Part shown: piece after piece, positions 8,584 to 17,600 of the stretch
Position numbering within the stretch: position 1 is the first letter of the stretch
How the letters are laid out: each line of letters opens with the position of its first letter
Assembly (NCBI RefSeq): GCF_003590145.2
Contig: NZ_CP060436.1
Span: 964,001-1,028,000, forward strand
Length of the DNA: 64,000 nt
Direction of reading: 5' to 3'
Source: Pseudooceanicola algae
Lineage (GTDB): Bacteria; Pseudomonadota; Alphaproteobacteria; Rhodobacterales; Rhodobacteraceae
The notes under the pieces: model-generated
Databases searched by the model: none
What the model saw: only the letters and a program-made list of their open reading frames with translations
Told to the model about the DNA's origin: nothing
Position numbers and translations under genes: made by a program

Positions 8584-10011
8584 ATGCAAGACCCCACCAT
8601 CCTGTGGTTTCGACGCGATCTGCGGCTCAGCGATCATGCCGCGCTGTCAGCAGCCGTGGCGCGGGGCGGGCCGGTCATCGCGCTGTTCATCCGCGACGCG
8701 CAGGTCGATGCCCTGGGCGCGGCGCCGAAATTCCGGCTCGAGATGGGGTTGGCCGCGCTGGCGCAACGGCTGGAGGCGGCGGGCAACCGTCTGATCCTGC
8801 GATCCGGCCCGGCGCGTGAGGTGCTGGAGGAGGTCATCGAGGAAACCGGCGCGGGGGCGGTGCATTGGCAGCGCCTTTACGACCCCGAGGCAATCGAACG
8901 GGACAGCCGCGTGAAGGCGGCCCTGAAAAAGCGCGGGACCGAAGCGCACAGCTTTGCCGGGCATCTGCTGTTTGAACCCTGGCAAGTCGCCACGCAAAAG
9001 GGAGACTTCTACAAGGTTTACAGCCCCTTCTGGCGCGCGGTTAAAGGGAGGGATCTGCCCGAAACCCAAGCCGCCCCCAGCGAGATCCCGGCGCCCAGGG
9101 CCTGGCCCGACAGCGAAACCCTGTCCGACTGGGGGCTTTCCGCCGCGATGAACCGGGGGGCCGAGGTCGTCGCGCAGCATGTCTCTGCCGGCGAAGAGGC
9201 CGCCCAGCAGGCGCTGGCCCTGTTTGCCCGCGACCGGATTGGCGACTACGCCGATCAGCGCAATTTTCCCGGCGTCGCGGCCACCTCGGACCTGTCGCAA
9301 TACCTGAGCCTTGGGGAAATCTCGCCCCTGTCCTGCTGGCAGGCCGGGCAGCGCGCCATGGCCGCGGGCAAGGACGGCGCCGAGACCTTTCTGAAGGAAC
9401 TCGTCTGGCGGGAATTTGCCTATCACCTGATGTATCACAGCCCCGCAATGCTGGATGAAAACTGGCGCGAGGGCTGGCAGGATTTCGGCTGGAACGAAGA
9501 CCCCGACACGCCCGACGTGCTGGCCTGGAAGCAGGGCCGCACCGGGGTCGAGATCGTCGATGCCGCGATGCGCGAACTTTACGTTACCGGGCGGATGCAC
9601 AACCGTGCCCGTATGGTCGCGGCAAGCTACCTGACCAAGCATCTGCTTTGCCACTGGCGCATCGGGCAGGCCTGGTTCGAGGAGTGTCTTGTCGACTGGG
9701 ACCCGGCCTCCAACGCCATGGGCTGGCAATGGGTGGCGGGCAGCGGCCCCGATGCCGCCCCATATTTCCGCATCTTCAACCCGGACACCCAGGCGACCCG
9801 TTTCGATCGCAATGGCAGCTATCGCAGCCGCTGGCTGGCCGAAGGGCAGGGCGATCCGGGCCCCGAGGCTTTGGCCTTTTATGACGCTATTCCAAGGGCC
9901 TGGAACCTTTCGCCGGGGGATGCTCCGGCCCGGCCATCCCTGACCCTTGCCGAAGGGCGCGAAAGGGCGCTGGCGGCCTACGGAGAGATGAAGGACGCAG
10001 CCGAAGCGTAA
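8584..10011 (+). CDS. phrB: Deoxyribodipyrimidine photolyase (class I CPD photolyase)
   Basis: Repairs cyclobutane pyrimidine dimers using blue light; cytoplasmic, with FAD plus an antenna cofactor. The 475-residue length is typical. The N-terminal antenna domain starts ILWFRRDLRLSDH; the C-terminal FAD domain carries WREFAYHLMYHSP, VDAAMRELYVTGRMHNRARM and WDPASNAMGWQWVAGSG, the last containing the Trp-rich active-site region of bacterial photolyases. AAGGAAAGG lies just upstream of the ATG. It stands alone after the BCCT terminator and probably has its own promoter. Confidence 0.95.
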   Translation: MQDPTILWFRRDLRLSDHAALSAAVARGGPVIALFIRDAQVDALGAAPKFRLEMGLAALAQRLEAAGNRLILRSGPAREVLEEVIEETGAGAVHWQRLYDPEAIERDSRVKAALKKRGTEAHSFAGHLLFEPWQVATQKGDFYKVYSPFWRAVKGRDLPETQAAPSEIPAPRAWPDSETLSDWGLSAAMNRGAEVVAQHVSAGEEAAQQALALFARDRIGDYADQRNFPGVAATSDLSQYLSLGEISPLSCWQAGQRAMAAGKDGAETFLKELVWREFAYHLMYHSPAMLDENWREGWQDFGWNEDPDTPDVLAWKQGRTGVEIVDAAMRELYVTGRMHNRARMVAASYLTKHLLCHWRIGQAWFEECLVDWDPASNAMGWQWVAGSGPDAAPYFRIFNPDTQATRFDRNGSYRSRWLAEGQGDPGPEALAFYDAIPRAWNLSPGDAPARPSLTLAEGRERALAAYGEMKDAAEA

Positions 10012-10112
10012 GGCCCGCGCCCGTCATCCAACGGCTCTGGCCTGCCTTGTCTGGCCGCGAAGAGGGCGATATGCCTAGAACCAACCTGAATGGCTTTTGT
10101 CAGGAGAGCATT

Positions 10113-11237
10113 TTGTCCACCAGTCTCTTTATCTTCGGAACCCTGCGCCACGCCCCGCTTCTGGAAGCGGTGGCCGGGGTACTGCCGGACCTTGAACCGG
10201 CGCGCCGCGACGGATTTCGCATCGCGCCTTCGGGAGAGGGCGACTGGCCTGTGCTGGTGCAGGAGCCGGGGGCCTATGCCGAAGGCTTCGTGATCCGGGA
10301 TATCCAGCCCGACATGCGCGACCGTATTGCGCATTACGAAAGCGCCTACGACATGCATCTGCGCGCCTGCCAGGTGGAAGTCGGTGGTGAAACCCTTCTG
10401 GCCGAGGTCTTTGTGCCCGGCGATCCGGCACGGGTCGAACCGGGGCAGTGGAGCCTGGCGCATTGGGTCGCCAGACGGGCACGCGCGGATATCTTTGCCG
10501 CGCAGGAGATCATGCGGCTTTGGGGGCGCTTCGACGGCGCGGACCTGCGGTTCCGCGTGCCCCAGATCGAGGCGCGGGCCTTTGCGCGTCTGCGGGCCGA
10601 AAGCGCCTCTCCGCCGCATAAGGTCGGCATGGGGCCGCCCGATCCGCAGATCGAATTCCTGTCGCGCCGCGATGAACACGCCGGGTACTTCTTTACCCGG
10701 ACCTTCCAGTTGCGCCACCGCACCTTTGCCGGGGGCATGTCCGAAGAGGTCCGGCGCGAGGTCTTCCTTGCCCCCGATGCCGCCATCCTGCTGCCCTATG
10801 ATCCGGTGCGCGACCGGGTCCTGCTGGTCGAACAATTCCGCATGGGACCTTACGCGCGGGGAGAGAATCTGCCCTGGATGCTGGAACCGGTCGCGGGCCG
10901 CGTCGATCCCGGCGAAACCCCGGAAACCTGCGCGCGGCGCGAGGCGCTGGAAGAGGCCGGGCTGGAGCTGCGCGACCTGCTGCACATCGCGTCCTGCTAT
11001 CCCTCGCCGGGCTGCATGACTGAATACTTCCACTGCTACCTCGGTATCTGCGATCTGCCGGACGAGATCACCGGAACCTTCGGCATGAAGGAAGAGGCCG
11101 AGGATATCCGGACCCATGTCCTGTCATATGATGCGGCCATGGAACTGCTGTCCTCTGGCGAGGCGCAGAACGCGCCGCTTATCCTTGCGCTGATCTGGCT
11201 ATCGGGCAAGCGTTCCCAATTGCGGGGCGCTGCTTGA
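10113..11237 (+). CDS. Fusion of gamma-glutamylcyclotransferase-like and Nudix hydrolase domains
   Basis: A 374-residue two-domain protein. Residues about 1-125 form an AIG2/GGCT-like domain (IFGTLRHAPLL corresponds to the substrate-binding YGTL-type loop). Residues about 195-370 form a Nudix domain of the ADP-ribose pyrophosphatase type, with a full Nudix box G-x5-E-x7-REA-x-EE-x-GL around residues 262-284 (GRVDPGETPETCARRE, then ALEEAGL). AGGAG (10102-10106) sits 6 bases before a TTG at 10113, which fits better than the ATGs at 10047 and 10071. The Nudix part likely hydrolyses ADP-ribose or a related nucleotide diphosphate; the role of the GGCT part in the same chain is not known to me. Confidence 0.85.
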   Translation: MSTSLFIFGTLRHAPLLEAVAGVLPDLEPARRDGFRIAPSGEGDWPVLVQEPGAYAEGFVIRDIQPDMRDRIAHYESAYDMHLRACQVEVGGETLLAEVFVPGDPARVEPGQWSLAHWVARRARADIFAAQEIMRLWGRFDGADLRFRVPQIEARAFARLRAESASPPHKVGMGPPDPQIEFLSRRDEHAGYFFTRTFQLRHRTFAGGMSEEVRREVFLAPDAAILLPYDPVRDRVLLVEQFRMGPYARGENLPWMLEPVAGRVDPGETPETCARREALEEAGLELRDLLHIASCYPSPGCMTEYFHCYLGICDLPDEITGTFGMKEEAEDIRTHVLSYDAAMELLSSGEAQNAPLILALIWLSGKRSQLRGAA

Positions 11238-11293
11238 GTTACCTTCGGGCGGCGGATACATGAGGGGCAACAACCGATTGGAAGGATGACCCG

Positions 11294-12325
11294 ATGTACA
11301 TCGCCCAGGACCTGGCCAGCGCCATTGGCCATACGCCGCTGATCAAGCTGCGCCGCGCCAGCGAAGAGACCGGCTGCACCATTCTCGGCAAGGCCGAGTT
11401 CCTGAATCCCGGCCAGTCGGTCAAGGACCGGGCGGCGCTTTTCATCATCCAGGACGCGGTGCGGCGCGGGGATCTGAAGCCCGGCGGCACCATCGTCGAA
11501 GGCACCGCCGGGAACACCGGGATCGGTCTGGCGCTGGTCGGGGCCTCGATGGGGTTCAGGACCGTCATCGTCATCCCCGAGACCCAGAGCCAGGAAAAGA
11601 AGGACATGCTGCGCCTTGCCGGTGCGGATCTTGTTCAGGTGCCTGCCGCCCCCTATCGCAACCCCAACAACTTCGTGCGCTATTCCGAGCGTCTGGCCGA
11701 GCAATTGTCCCGGACCGAGGAAAACGGCGTCATCTGGGCCAACCAGTTCGACAATACCGCCAACCGTCAGGCCCATATCGAAACCACCGGCCCCGAGATC
11801 TGGGACCAGACCGCCGGGGGCGTCGACGGGTTTGTCTGCTCGGTCGGTTCGGGCGGGACGCTGGCCGGGGTCGCCATGTCCTTGCAGCCGAGGGGGGTCA
11901 AGATCGGTCTGGCCGATCCCATGGGCGCCGCGCTTTATTCCTATTACAAGACCGGGGAACTGGCCTCCGAGGGCTCCTCGATCGCAGAAGGCATCGGGCA
12001 GGCGCGGATTACCGCGAACCTCGAAGGCTTTACGCCGGACTTCGCCTATCAGGTGCCCGACGAGGAAGCCTTGCCCTATGTCTTTGATTTGCTGTCAGAA
12101 GAGGGGCTTTGCCTTGGCGGATCTTCGGGCATCAACGTCGCCGGCGCGGTGCGCATGGCGCGCGAAATGGGCCCGGGTCACACGATTGTCACCGTGCTTT
12201 GTGACTACGGCACGCGATATCAGTCTAAGTTGTTCAATCCTGACTTCCTGAAGGAGAAGGGGCTTCCGACGCCGGGCTGGCTGCGGCAGGCTCCGCGTTC
12301 CATACCGGGAGTCTTCAGCGAATAG
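11294..12325 (+). CDS. cysK: Cysteine synthase A (O-acetylserine sulfhydrylase)
   Basis: PLP enzyme that makes cysteine from O-acetylserine and sulfide; cytoplasmic. The PLP lysine is Lys44 in NPGQSVKDRAA. The substrate loop EGTAGNTGIGLA and the phosphate-binding GSGGTLAG are present. At 343 residues it is somewhat longer than CysK of enterobacteria, with a C-terminal extension (LKEKGLPTPGWLRQAP) common in alphaproteobacterial members. AAGGA lies 8 bases before the ATG. Same strand as, and 56 bases after, the Nudix fusion; 18 bases before the mechanosensitive channel gene, so cysK and the channel probably share a transcript. Confidence 0.94.
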   Translation: MYIAQDLASAIGHTPLIKLRRASEETGCTILGKAEFLNPGQSVKDRAALFIIQDAVRRGDLKPGGTIVEGTAGNTGIGLALVGASMGFRTVIVIPETQSQEKKDMLRLAGADLVQVPAAPYRNPNNFVRYSERLAEQLSRTEENGVIWANQFDNTANRQAHIETTGPEIWDQTAGGVDGFVCSVGSGGTLAGVAMSLQPRGVKIGLADPMGAALYSYYKTGELASEGSSIAEGIGQARITANLEGFTPDFAYQVPDEEALPYVFDLLSEEGLCLGGSSGINVAGAVRMAREMGPGHTIVTVLCDYGTRYQSKLFNPDFLKEKGLPTPGWLRQAPRSIPGVFSE

Positions 12326-12337
12326 CAGGAGGCCGGG

Positions 12338-14881
12338 TTGCTGATGAACCAGACCGCAACGACCGAGACGACAGCGAAACAGATCTTGCCGGGGCGTTCT
12401 GCCGGCGGGACAGCGCAGAGGCTGCTTGGGCGCCTGAGCGGCGGCCTTGCCTTCGCGCTTTCGCTTTTGCTGTGCCTGTTCCTGCTGGCCGCGCCCATGG
12501 CGGCGCAGGCGCAGGATAGCGGCACGGGGACGAATGCCCTTCTCAGCGATGCGGATTTCGCGGAATGGAATGTTCTGGCCGAAACGGCGCAGGAAACGCT
12601 GAATGCCGATGTCGCCACGGATGCCGAACTGAACGCCCTGCGGGCCGAGGTCGCCGATTGGCGGCAACGCTTCCAGGATCAGCGATCGGCCAATTCCACC
12701 GAGATCCAGACGGTTCAGGCGCAGCTTGATACGCTTGGGACCGCCCCGGCCGAGGGCGAGCCTGCCGAAGCCGAGTCGGTGACCGAACAGCGCGCCACGC
12801 TGACCGAGCGGCTGGATACCTTGCAGACCCCGGTGCGTCAGGCAGAGCTTGATTATGCCGAAGCGGATTCGCTGATCAGCGCCATCGACAGCCGGTTGCG
12901 CAGCCGTCAGACCAACGCCCTGCTTGAGGTAAGCTCATCGCCGCTGATCCCGACGATCTGGCCGACGGCTATGGCGGATCTGGCCAAGGTCTTTACCACC
13001 ATGGGCAGCAATGTCGCGGCCAGCTGGAACGACCCGACCAGCCGCCAGACCTTCCGGGAAAACCTGCCGGTCATCGCGGCCGTGCTGGCCGTTGCCTTCC
13101 TGCTGGTGGTGCGCGGCGTGCACTGGCTGGAACGGCTGGCCAACCGGTTCATCGGCGATGACCGCTCTGCGCAGCGCTGGTTGCTGCGCTTCGTCGTCTC
13201 GCTTTGCCAGATCATCGTGCCGGTCGCGGGCCTCAGCCTGGTGGCCTTTGCCGCCGCCAGCAGCACCCTGTTCGGCCTGCCCGGTGAAACCCTGGCCGTT
13301 ATCCTGCCGATGGCCGGGCTTGCGGTCTACCTTGCGCGCTGGATCGGCAACTACAGTTTTCCGGCCTCTGAAAACGAGGCCGCCGCCGAGGTCCTGACCG
13401 CCAATCAGCGCCGCGAGGGTCGCATCTATACGCTGATCTTCGGTCTGCTCCTCGGGCTGAGCCTGTTGCTGCAAGCCGCCGAAAGCAACGCCGACTGGAG
13501 CGACGCGACCCACAATGTGCTGAACTTCCCCATCCTCGTGGTGATGGGGCTGTTCCTGCTGCGGATCTCGCGGTTCATCCGCCTGCGGGCGCGCGCCGAT
13601 CATGGCGAAGGCGAGGCGGGGTTCCGCAACCAGATGACCGCCTTCCTGGCGCGGGTTGTGGCCATCCTCGCCGTGCTCGGGCCCTCATTGGCCGCCATCG
13701 GCTATTTCCGCATGGGCGAGACGATGACCATCCAGACGGGCATCTCGCTTGAGCTGATCGCCACGCTGGTGATCCTTCAGCGGCTGGTGACCGAGGTCTA
13801 CATCCTGCTGACCCATAACCGGGACGGCGCCCGCGACGCCCTGGCCCCGGTGCTGATCGGCTTCCTGCTGACGCTGCTGTCGCTGCCGCTGTTCGCGCTT
13901 ATCTGGGGCGCGCGCGGCACCGATCTGGCCGAGCTCTGGTCGCGCTTCATGCATGGCTTTGCCATTGGGGATACGATGATTTCCCCGGAAAGCTTCATGA
14001 TCCTGTTGCTGGTCTTCGTGGTCGGTTACGGGGCCACCCGCGCGGTGCAGGGGGCGCTGAAGACATCTGTCCTGCCCAAGACCAGGCTGGATATCGGGGG
14101 GCAGAACGCCGTTGTCTCGGGGCTTGGCTATGTCGGTATCTTCCTTGCGGCACTGGTGGCGATCACCACCGCGGGCATCGACCTCAGCTCGCTTGCCATC
14201 GTTGCCGGTGCGCTGTCGGTCGGGGTCGGTTTCGGCCTGCAGACCATCGTGTCGAACTTCGTCTCCGGGATCATCCTGTTGATCGAACGCCCGGTCTCGG
14301 AAGGGGACTGGATCGAGGTCGGCGGCCAGATGGGCTTCGTGCGGTCGATCTCCGTGCGCGCAACGCGAATCGAAACCTTCGATCGTACGGACGTGATCGT
14401 GCCCAATGCGGACCTTATTTCCGGTCAGGTGACCAACTGGACGCGCGGCAACCTGATCGGGCGGCTGATCGTCAAGGTCGGGGTCGCCTATGGGTCGGAC
14501 ACGCGCCATGTGCAATCGGTCCTGCAGGAGATCGCCGAAAGCCACCCCATCGTGGTGATGAGCCCGCCGCCGGGCGTTATCTTCATGGGGTTCGGCGCGG
14601 ATTCTCTGGATTTCGAGATCCGCATGATCCTGCGCGACGTGACCCAGGTGCTGATCGTCCAGACCGAGGTCAATCACCGCATCGCCGAACGCTTTGCCGA
14701 AGAGGGCCTCGAGATTCCCTTCGCACAGCGCGACGTCTGGCTTCGCAACCCCGAGACCCTGCAACCGCGCACCGCGCCGTCGCCATCAACGCCCAAGGCG
14801 GCCGGGACCCAGGATCCGGCCGCAGCGGCCTCTGCGATCACCGCAGACGATATGGAGGGCGGCGACCCGGACGCCGATTGA
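12338..14881 (+). CDS. Large MscS-family mechanosensitive channel with periplasmic N-terminal domain
   Basis: An 847-residue MscK/YbdG-like channel of the DUF3772 plus MscS architecture; the inner-membrane pore opens on hypo-osmotic shock. A signal sequence (FALSLLLCLFLLAAPMAAQA, cut before QD) leads to a periplasmic helical region (about residues 60-220, with a coiled-coil stretch), then some ten transmembrane segments. The MscS module is at about 615-815: pore helix GALSVGVGFGLQTIVSNFVSG, beta domain RPVSEGDWIEVGG and VIVPNADLISGQVTNW. The C-terminal 45 residues are Ala/Pro-rich and disordered. AGGAGG (12327-12332) is 5 bases before a TTG at 12338 and 11 before an ATG at 12344, so the exact start is open by two codons. 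Confidence 0.92.
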   Translation: MLMNQTATTETTAKQILPGRSAGGTAQRLLGRLSGGLAFALSLLLCLFLLAAPMAAQAQDSGTGTNALLSDADFAEWNVLAETAQETLNADVATDAELNALRAEVADWRQRFQDQRSANSTEIQTVQAQLDTLGTAPAEGEPAEAESVTEQRATLTERLDTLQTPVRQAELDYAEADSLISAIDSRLRSRQTNALLEVSSSPLIPTIWPTAMADLAKVFTTMGSNVAASWNDPTSRQTFRENLPVIAAVLAVAFLLVVRGVHWLERLANRFIGDDRSAQRWLLRFVVSLCQIIVPVAGLSLVAFAAASSTLFGLPGETLAVILPMAGLAVYLARWIGNYSFPASENEAAAEVLTANQRREGRIYTLIFGLLLGLSLLLQAAESNADWSDATHNVLNFPILVVMGLFLLRISRFIRLRARADHGEGEAGFRNQMTAFLARVVAILAVLGPSLAAIGYFRMGETMTIQTGISLELIATLVILQRLVTEVYILLTHNRDGARDALAPVLIGFLLTLLSLPLFALIWGARGTDLAELWSRFMHGFAIGDTMISPESFMILLLVFVVGYGATRAVQGALKTSVLPKTRLDIGGQNAVVSGLGYVGIFLAALVAITTAGIDLSSLAIVAGALSVGVGFGLQTIVSNFVSGIILLIERPVSEGDWIEVGGQMGFVRSISVRATRIETFDRTDVIVPNADLISGQVTNWTRGNLIGRLIVKVGVAYGSDTRHVQSVLQEIAESHPIVVMSPPPGVIFMGFGADSLDFEIRMILRDVTQVLIVQTEVNHRIAERFAEEGLEIPFAQRDVWLRNPETLQPRTAPSPSTPKAAGTQDPAAAASAITADDMEGGDPDAD

Positions 14882-14890
14882 TCGGCGTCC
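14869..14890 (+). other. Perfect 10-base palindromic stem across the mscS-family stop codon
   Basis: GGACGCCGAT and ATCGGCGTCC are separated by two bases and span the TGA stop. It would fold as a hairpin in the transcript end. There is no T-run, so it may protect or weakly terminate the message rather than act as a classical terminator. Confidence 0.4.
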
Positions 14891-15022
14891 CTGACCGTCC
14901 TCAGCGCAGCGGGCAGGGGCGTTTTCGCGGCGTTTCAGGGGCTGACCTTCGGGCAGCTACCGCCCTGCTTTGCCGCGGCGAAAAATCCGGGCTTTGAGGA
15001 CAAGTTTTCTGTCTCAAGGCCC

Positions 15023-15051
15023 TTGAACTCCCCCATGCGGTAAGGCTAAAG
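15023..15051 (+). promoter_or_regulatory. Putative sigma-70-type promoter of tRNA-Ser
   Basis: TTGAAC (15023-15028) and CTAAAG (15046-15051) are spaced by 17 bases and end 10 bases before the tRNA, which fits a start site a few bases ahead of the mature 5' end. Confidence 0.5.
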
Positions 15052-15061
15052 AACGCGTCAC

Positions 15062-15151
15062 GGACAGGTGGCCGAGTGGTCGAAGGCGCACGCCTGGAAA
15101 GTGTGTAGGCGGGAGACCGTCTCCAGGGTTCGAATCCCTGTCTGTCCGCCA
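15062..15151 (+). tRNA. tRNA-Ser, anticodon GGA
   Basis: A 90-base class II tRNA with an encoded CCA (15149-15151). The acceptor stem is GGACAGG with TCTGTCC (closing G-U pair), discriminator G. The anticodon stem CACGC/GTGTG holds loop CTGGAAA, giving anticodon GGA at 15096-15098. A long variable arm (AGGCGGGAGACCGTCT region) follows, as expected for serine, and the T-arm is CAGGG/CCCTG with loop TTCGAAT. It reads UCC and UCU serine codons. Confidence 0.97.
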
Positions 15152-15355
15152 CTATCCCCCAAGACCAATCCCGATGCTGATCGCGCCCTTTGCGGGGGCG
15201 GTGACGATGGTTTTGGCGTGTCACCTGAAGCAGGGGTATGGGATGGTGTCGGATGCCGCGTTTTAGTGGGAAAATTTGCACAGATTCCAGGGATTGCGAT
15301 ATTTAATCCTCTCGGGCAGTCTTATCGCGCAATTCATTTCCCGTAGGAGGCCCGG
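15152..15355 (+). promoter_or_regulatory. lrp-family upstream region with putative promoter
   Basis: This gap between tRNA-Ser and the Lrp regulator contains TTGCAC (15276-15281) and GATATT (15298-15303) at 16-base spacing, inside a locally AT-richer stretch, as is common for autoregulated Lrp/AsnC genes. No protein gene is supported here. Confidence 0.35.
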
Positions 15356-15817
15356 ATGCTCGATTCCCACGACCGCAAGATCCTTGCCTTGCTTCAGGGC
15401 GATTCCAGCCTGTCGGTTGCCGAAATTTCCGACCGCGTCGGGCTTAGCTCCACCCCCTGTTGGCGCCGGATCCGCAAGCTGGAAGAAGAAGGCTACGTCA
15501 AGAAACGCGTGGCTCTGCTGGATGAAGCCAAGCTGAATGTCGGGGTCTCGGTCTTCATGGCGATCCGCACCAACCAGCACACCCGCGAATGGGCCCGCAG
15601 CTTTGTCCGCGCGGTCGAGGAAATCCCCGAGATCGTCGATGTCTTCCGTCTGGCGGGCGATGTCGATTACATGCTGCGCGCCGTGGTGCCCGATATTGCG
15701 ACCTATGACGCGATCTATCAGAAACTGATCGAGCGGGTGGACATCTACGATGTCTCTTCCATGTTCGCGATGGAGACGATCCGATCCTCGACCGAATTGC
15801 CGCTGGACTACGCCTGA
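15356..15817 (+). CDS. Lrp/AsnC-family transcriptional regulator
   Basis: A 153-residue feast/famine regulator. The N-terminal winged helix-turn-helix spans about residues 4-60 (ILALLQGDSSLSVAEISDRV, then GLSSTPCWRRIRKLEEEG) and the C-terminal alpha/beta RAM domain, which senses amino acids and forms dimers or octamers, spans about 65-145. AGGAGG is 6-7 bases before the ATG. It is convergent with the class V aminotransferase, 47 bases away, which could be a target but equally may be unrelated. Effector unknown. Confidence 0.94.
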   Translation: MLDSHDRKILALLQGDSSLSVAEISDRVGLSSTPCWRRIRKLEEEGYVKKRVALLDEAKLNVGVSVFMAIRTNQHTREWARSFVRAVEEIPEIVDVFRLAGDVDYMLRAVVPDIATYDAIYQKLIERVDIYDVSSMFAMETIRSSTELPLDYA

Positions 15818-15864
15818 CCCCTGTGTGCCGGCCGGCCCCGGACGGGAACCGGCCAACGGGGTGT

Positions 15865-17304
15865 TCAGGCGGCTGTGGCGGTAAAGATCGCGCGCTTGGG
15901 GTCGGCGTCATAGATGTCGATGAACTCGGGCGCCTCTTTGGCCAGGGCGCGCAGGCTGTCGAGGAGGTAATCGACTTCCGCGTCGCTCATCAGCACCGAC
16001 AGGTTCAGACGCACGAAGCCGGGCTTTTCCAGTTCTCTGCCCGACAGGATTGCGGTGCGCAAACCGGCGGCGGCGCCTTCCAGCCCCAGCAGACGCAGGA
16101 CATAGGGACCGGCGCAGGCACAGCCGCCCCGGGCCTGAATGCCGTAGCGGTCGCTCAGCAATCGGGTGGCCAGTTGTTGGTGCACATGGCCGCCCTCGGG
16201 ATGGCGCAGGCAGAAGGACAGGATGGGCAGGCGGTCCGGGCCGGTTTCGGCGTCCGGACCCAGAAGCGCGATCATGGGGGTGTCCTGCAGGGCGGTCAGC
16301 CCCCGGTGGGCAAGGTCGCGGTTGCGTTGCCCAAGGAAGGTCGCGCCGATTTCCTCTTTCACGATGACGGCAAGGGCGGCGCGGATGTCGCCGACGACAT
16401 TGGGCGTCCCGGCCTCTTCGCGGTGTTCGAGGCTGTCGGTGTAATCATGCGCCTCGGCCGAGACAAAGCGCACCGTGCCGCCACCGGGCAGACTGGGACG
16501 GTCGATGACAGGGGCATCGCGCCGCATCACCAGCACGCCCGAGGCGCCGGGCCCGCCGATGAACTTGTGCGGCGAAAAGACCAGCGCATCGATTCCCGCG
16601 TCCGGACCAGGCTGCATCTGCATCGGCAGATAGGGCGCGCCGCCTGCGTAGTCCCAGACCATCAGTGCGCCCGCGGCCTTGACCCGGCGTGTCAGCCCTT
16701 CGACATCGGCGATGATGCCGGTCACGTTGGACGCGGCGGAAAAGGCGCAGATCACCCGGTCATGCCCTGCGCCCGAGGCCAGCTCAGCCTCAAGTGCGTC
16801 AATATCCGGCCCGCCTTCGGGGGCTTCAGGCAGCATGACCACCTCGGCACCGCTTTCCCGCCAGGGCAGGATGTTGGAATGATGCTCATATGGCCCGAGG
16901 ATCACCTTGACCCGGCCTTGATCCGCCCCCAGCAGGCGCACCAATCGGTTGATCCCCGCCGTGGCCCCGGCACCGGCAAAGATCACCGCATGTTGGTCAT
17001 CCGCGCCGCAATGGGCGGCAATGGTCTGCCGCGCGGCGTTGCGCAACCGGGTCATGAAACCGCCGCAATGCGAGGCTTCGGTATGGCTGTTGGCATAGAA
17101 GGGCAGGACCTGTTCCAGCATGAACTGTTCGACCGGCATCAGGGCCCGCCCCGAGGCGACGTAATCGGCATAGACCAGTGTCTTGTGCCCGAAGGGGCCG
17201 TCGAAACCGGCGTCCTTGCCGATCAGGCCGGTGGCCATGTCGGCCCCCTTGGGCAGCGCGGCACGAAAGGTATCAAGCAGGTCCTGGGCGGTGGCGGTGG
17301 TCAT
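15865..17304 (-). CDS. Class V PLP-dependent aminotransferase/cysteine desulfurase-like enzyme
   Basis: A 479-residue fold-type I PLP enzyme of the class V family (cysteine desulfurases, selenocysteine lyases, isopenicillin epimerase-like). The PLP lysine is Lys247 in VFSPHKFIGGPG; Asp218 in VWDYAGGAP would bind the pyridine nitrogen and His141/His142 stack nearby. Cys434 or so in ARGGCACAGP resembles the mobile catalytic Cys loop of desulfurases but is embedded differently, so activity is not assigned. The ATG at 17304 has AGGAG about 6 bases upstream; a longer frame to 17586 lacks a site and would run through the divergent promoter region. Not next to suf/isc genes. Confidence 0.85.
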   Translation of the reverse strand: MTTATAQDLLDTFRAALPKGADMATGLIGKDAGFDGPFGHKTLVYADYVASGRALMPVEQFMLEQVLPFYANSHTEASHCGGFMTRLRNAARQTIAAHCGADDQHAVIFAGAGATAGINRLVRLLGADQGRVKVILGPYEHHSNILPWRESGAEVVMLPEAPEGGPDIDALEAELASGAGHDRVICAFSAASNVTGIIADVEGLTRRVKAAGALMVWDYAGGAPYLPMQMQPGPDAGIDALVFSPHKFIGGPGASGVLVMRRDAPVIDRPSLPGGGTVRFVSAEAHDYTDSLEHREEAGTPNVVGDIRAALAVIVKEEIGATFLGQRNRDLAHRGLTALQDTPMIALLGPDAETGPDRLPILSFCLRHPEGGHVHQQLATRLLSDRYGIQARGGCACAGPYVLRLLGLEGAAAGLRTAILSGRELEKPGFVRLNLSVLMSDAEVDYLLDSLRALAKEAPEFIDIYDADPKRAIFTATAA

Positions 17305-17393
17305 TGCGGGCTCCTGTAGCGGTTCGCGGACAGGATAGGGCAGGGCGCGCGCAAAGGTTTTTCCGATTTTCCATCCTTTGGGCGTCACGATGT

Positions 17394-17430
17394 GATTTCT
17401 GACCCGGAAATCGGTATATCGTGGTATGAT
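17394..17430 (+). promoter_or_regulatory. LysR-type box and possible promoter between aminotransferase and lysR gene
   Basis: GATTTC (17394-17399) and GAAATC (17407-17412) form a dyad around seven bases and contain the T-N11-A pattern typical of LysR sites. TATGAT (17425-17430) just downstream could be the -10 of the rightward lysR-family gene, giving a leader of about 160 bases. The gap holds no supported gene. Confidence 0.4.
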
Positions 17431-17600
17431 TTTACACATGGCGTTCAAACCGAGGCCTTCTTCGCCCACAGGAGGCGTGCCCAACAGACCGGCAATCCGG
17501 CCTTTGTCCGATCCGGGGCTGTTCACGGCGCGCGGTTGGCCGCAGTCTGCGGTGCAGCGCGCGGCAGGGGGCGGCGCGGTTCGCAAGTCCCGGAGGGTCC

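Noticed and set aside
13685-14764. A 359-codon leftward frame opposite the MscS-family channel gene
   Set aside because: Asp/His/Arg-rich shadow with no recognised domain; the forward frame has clear MscS motifs.
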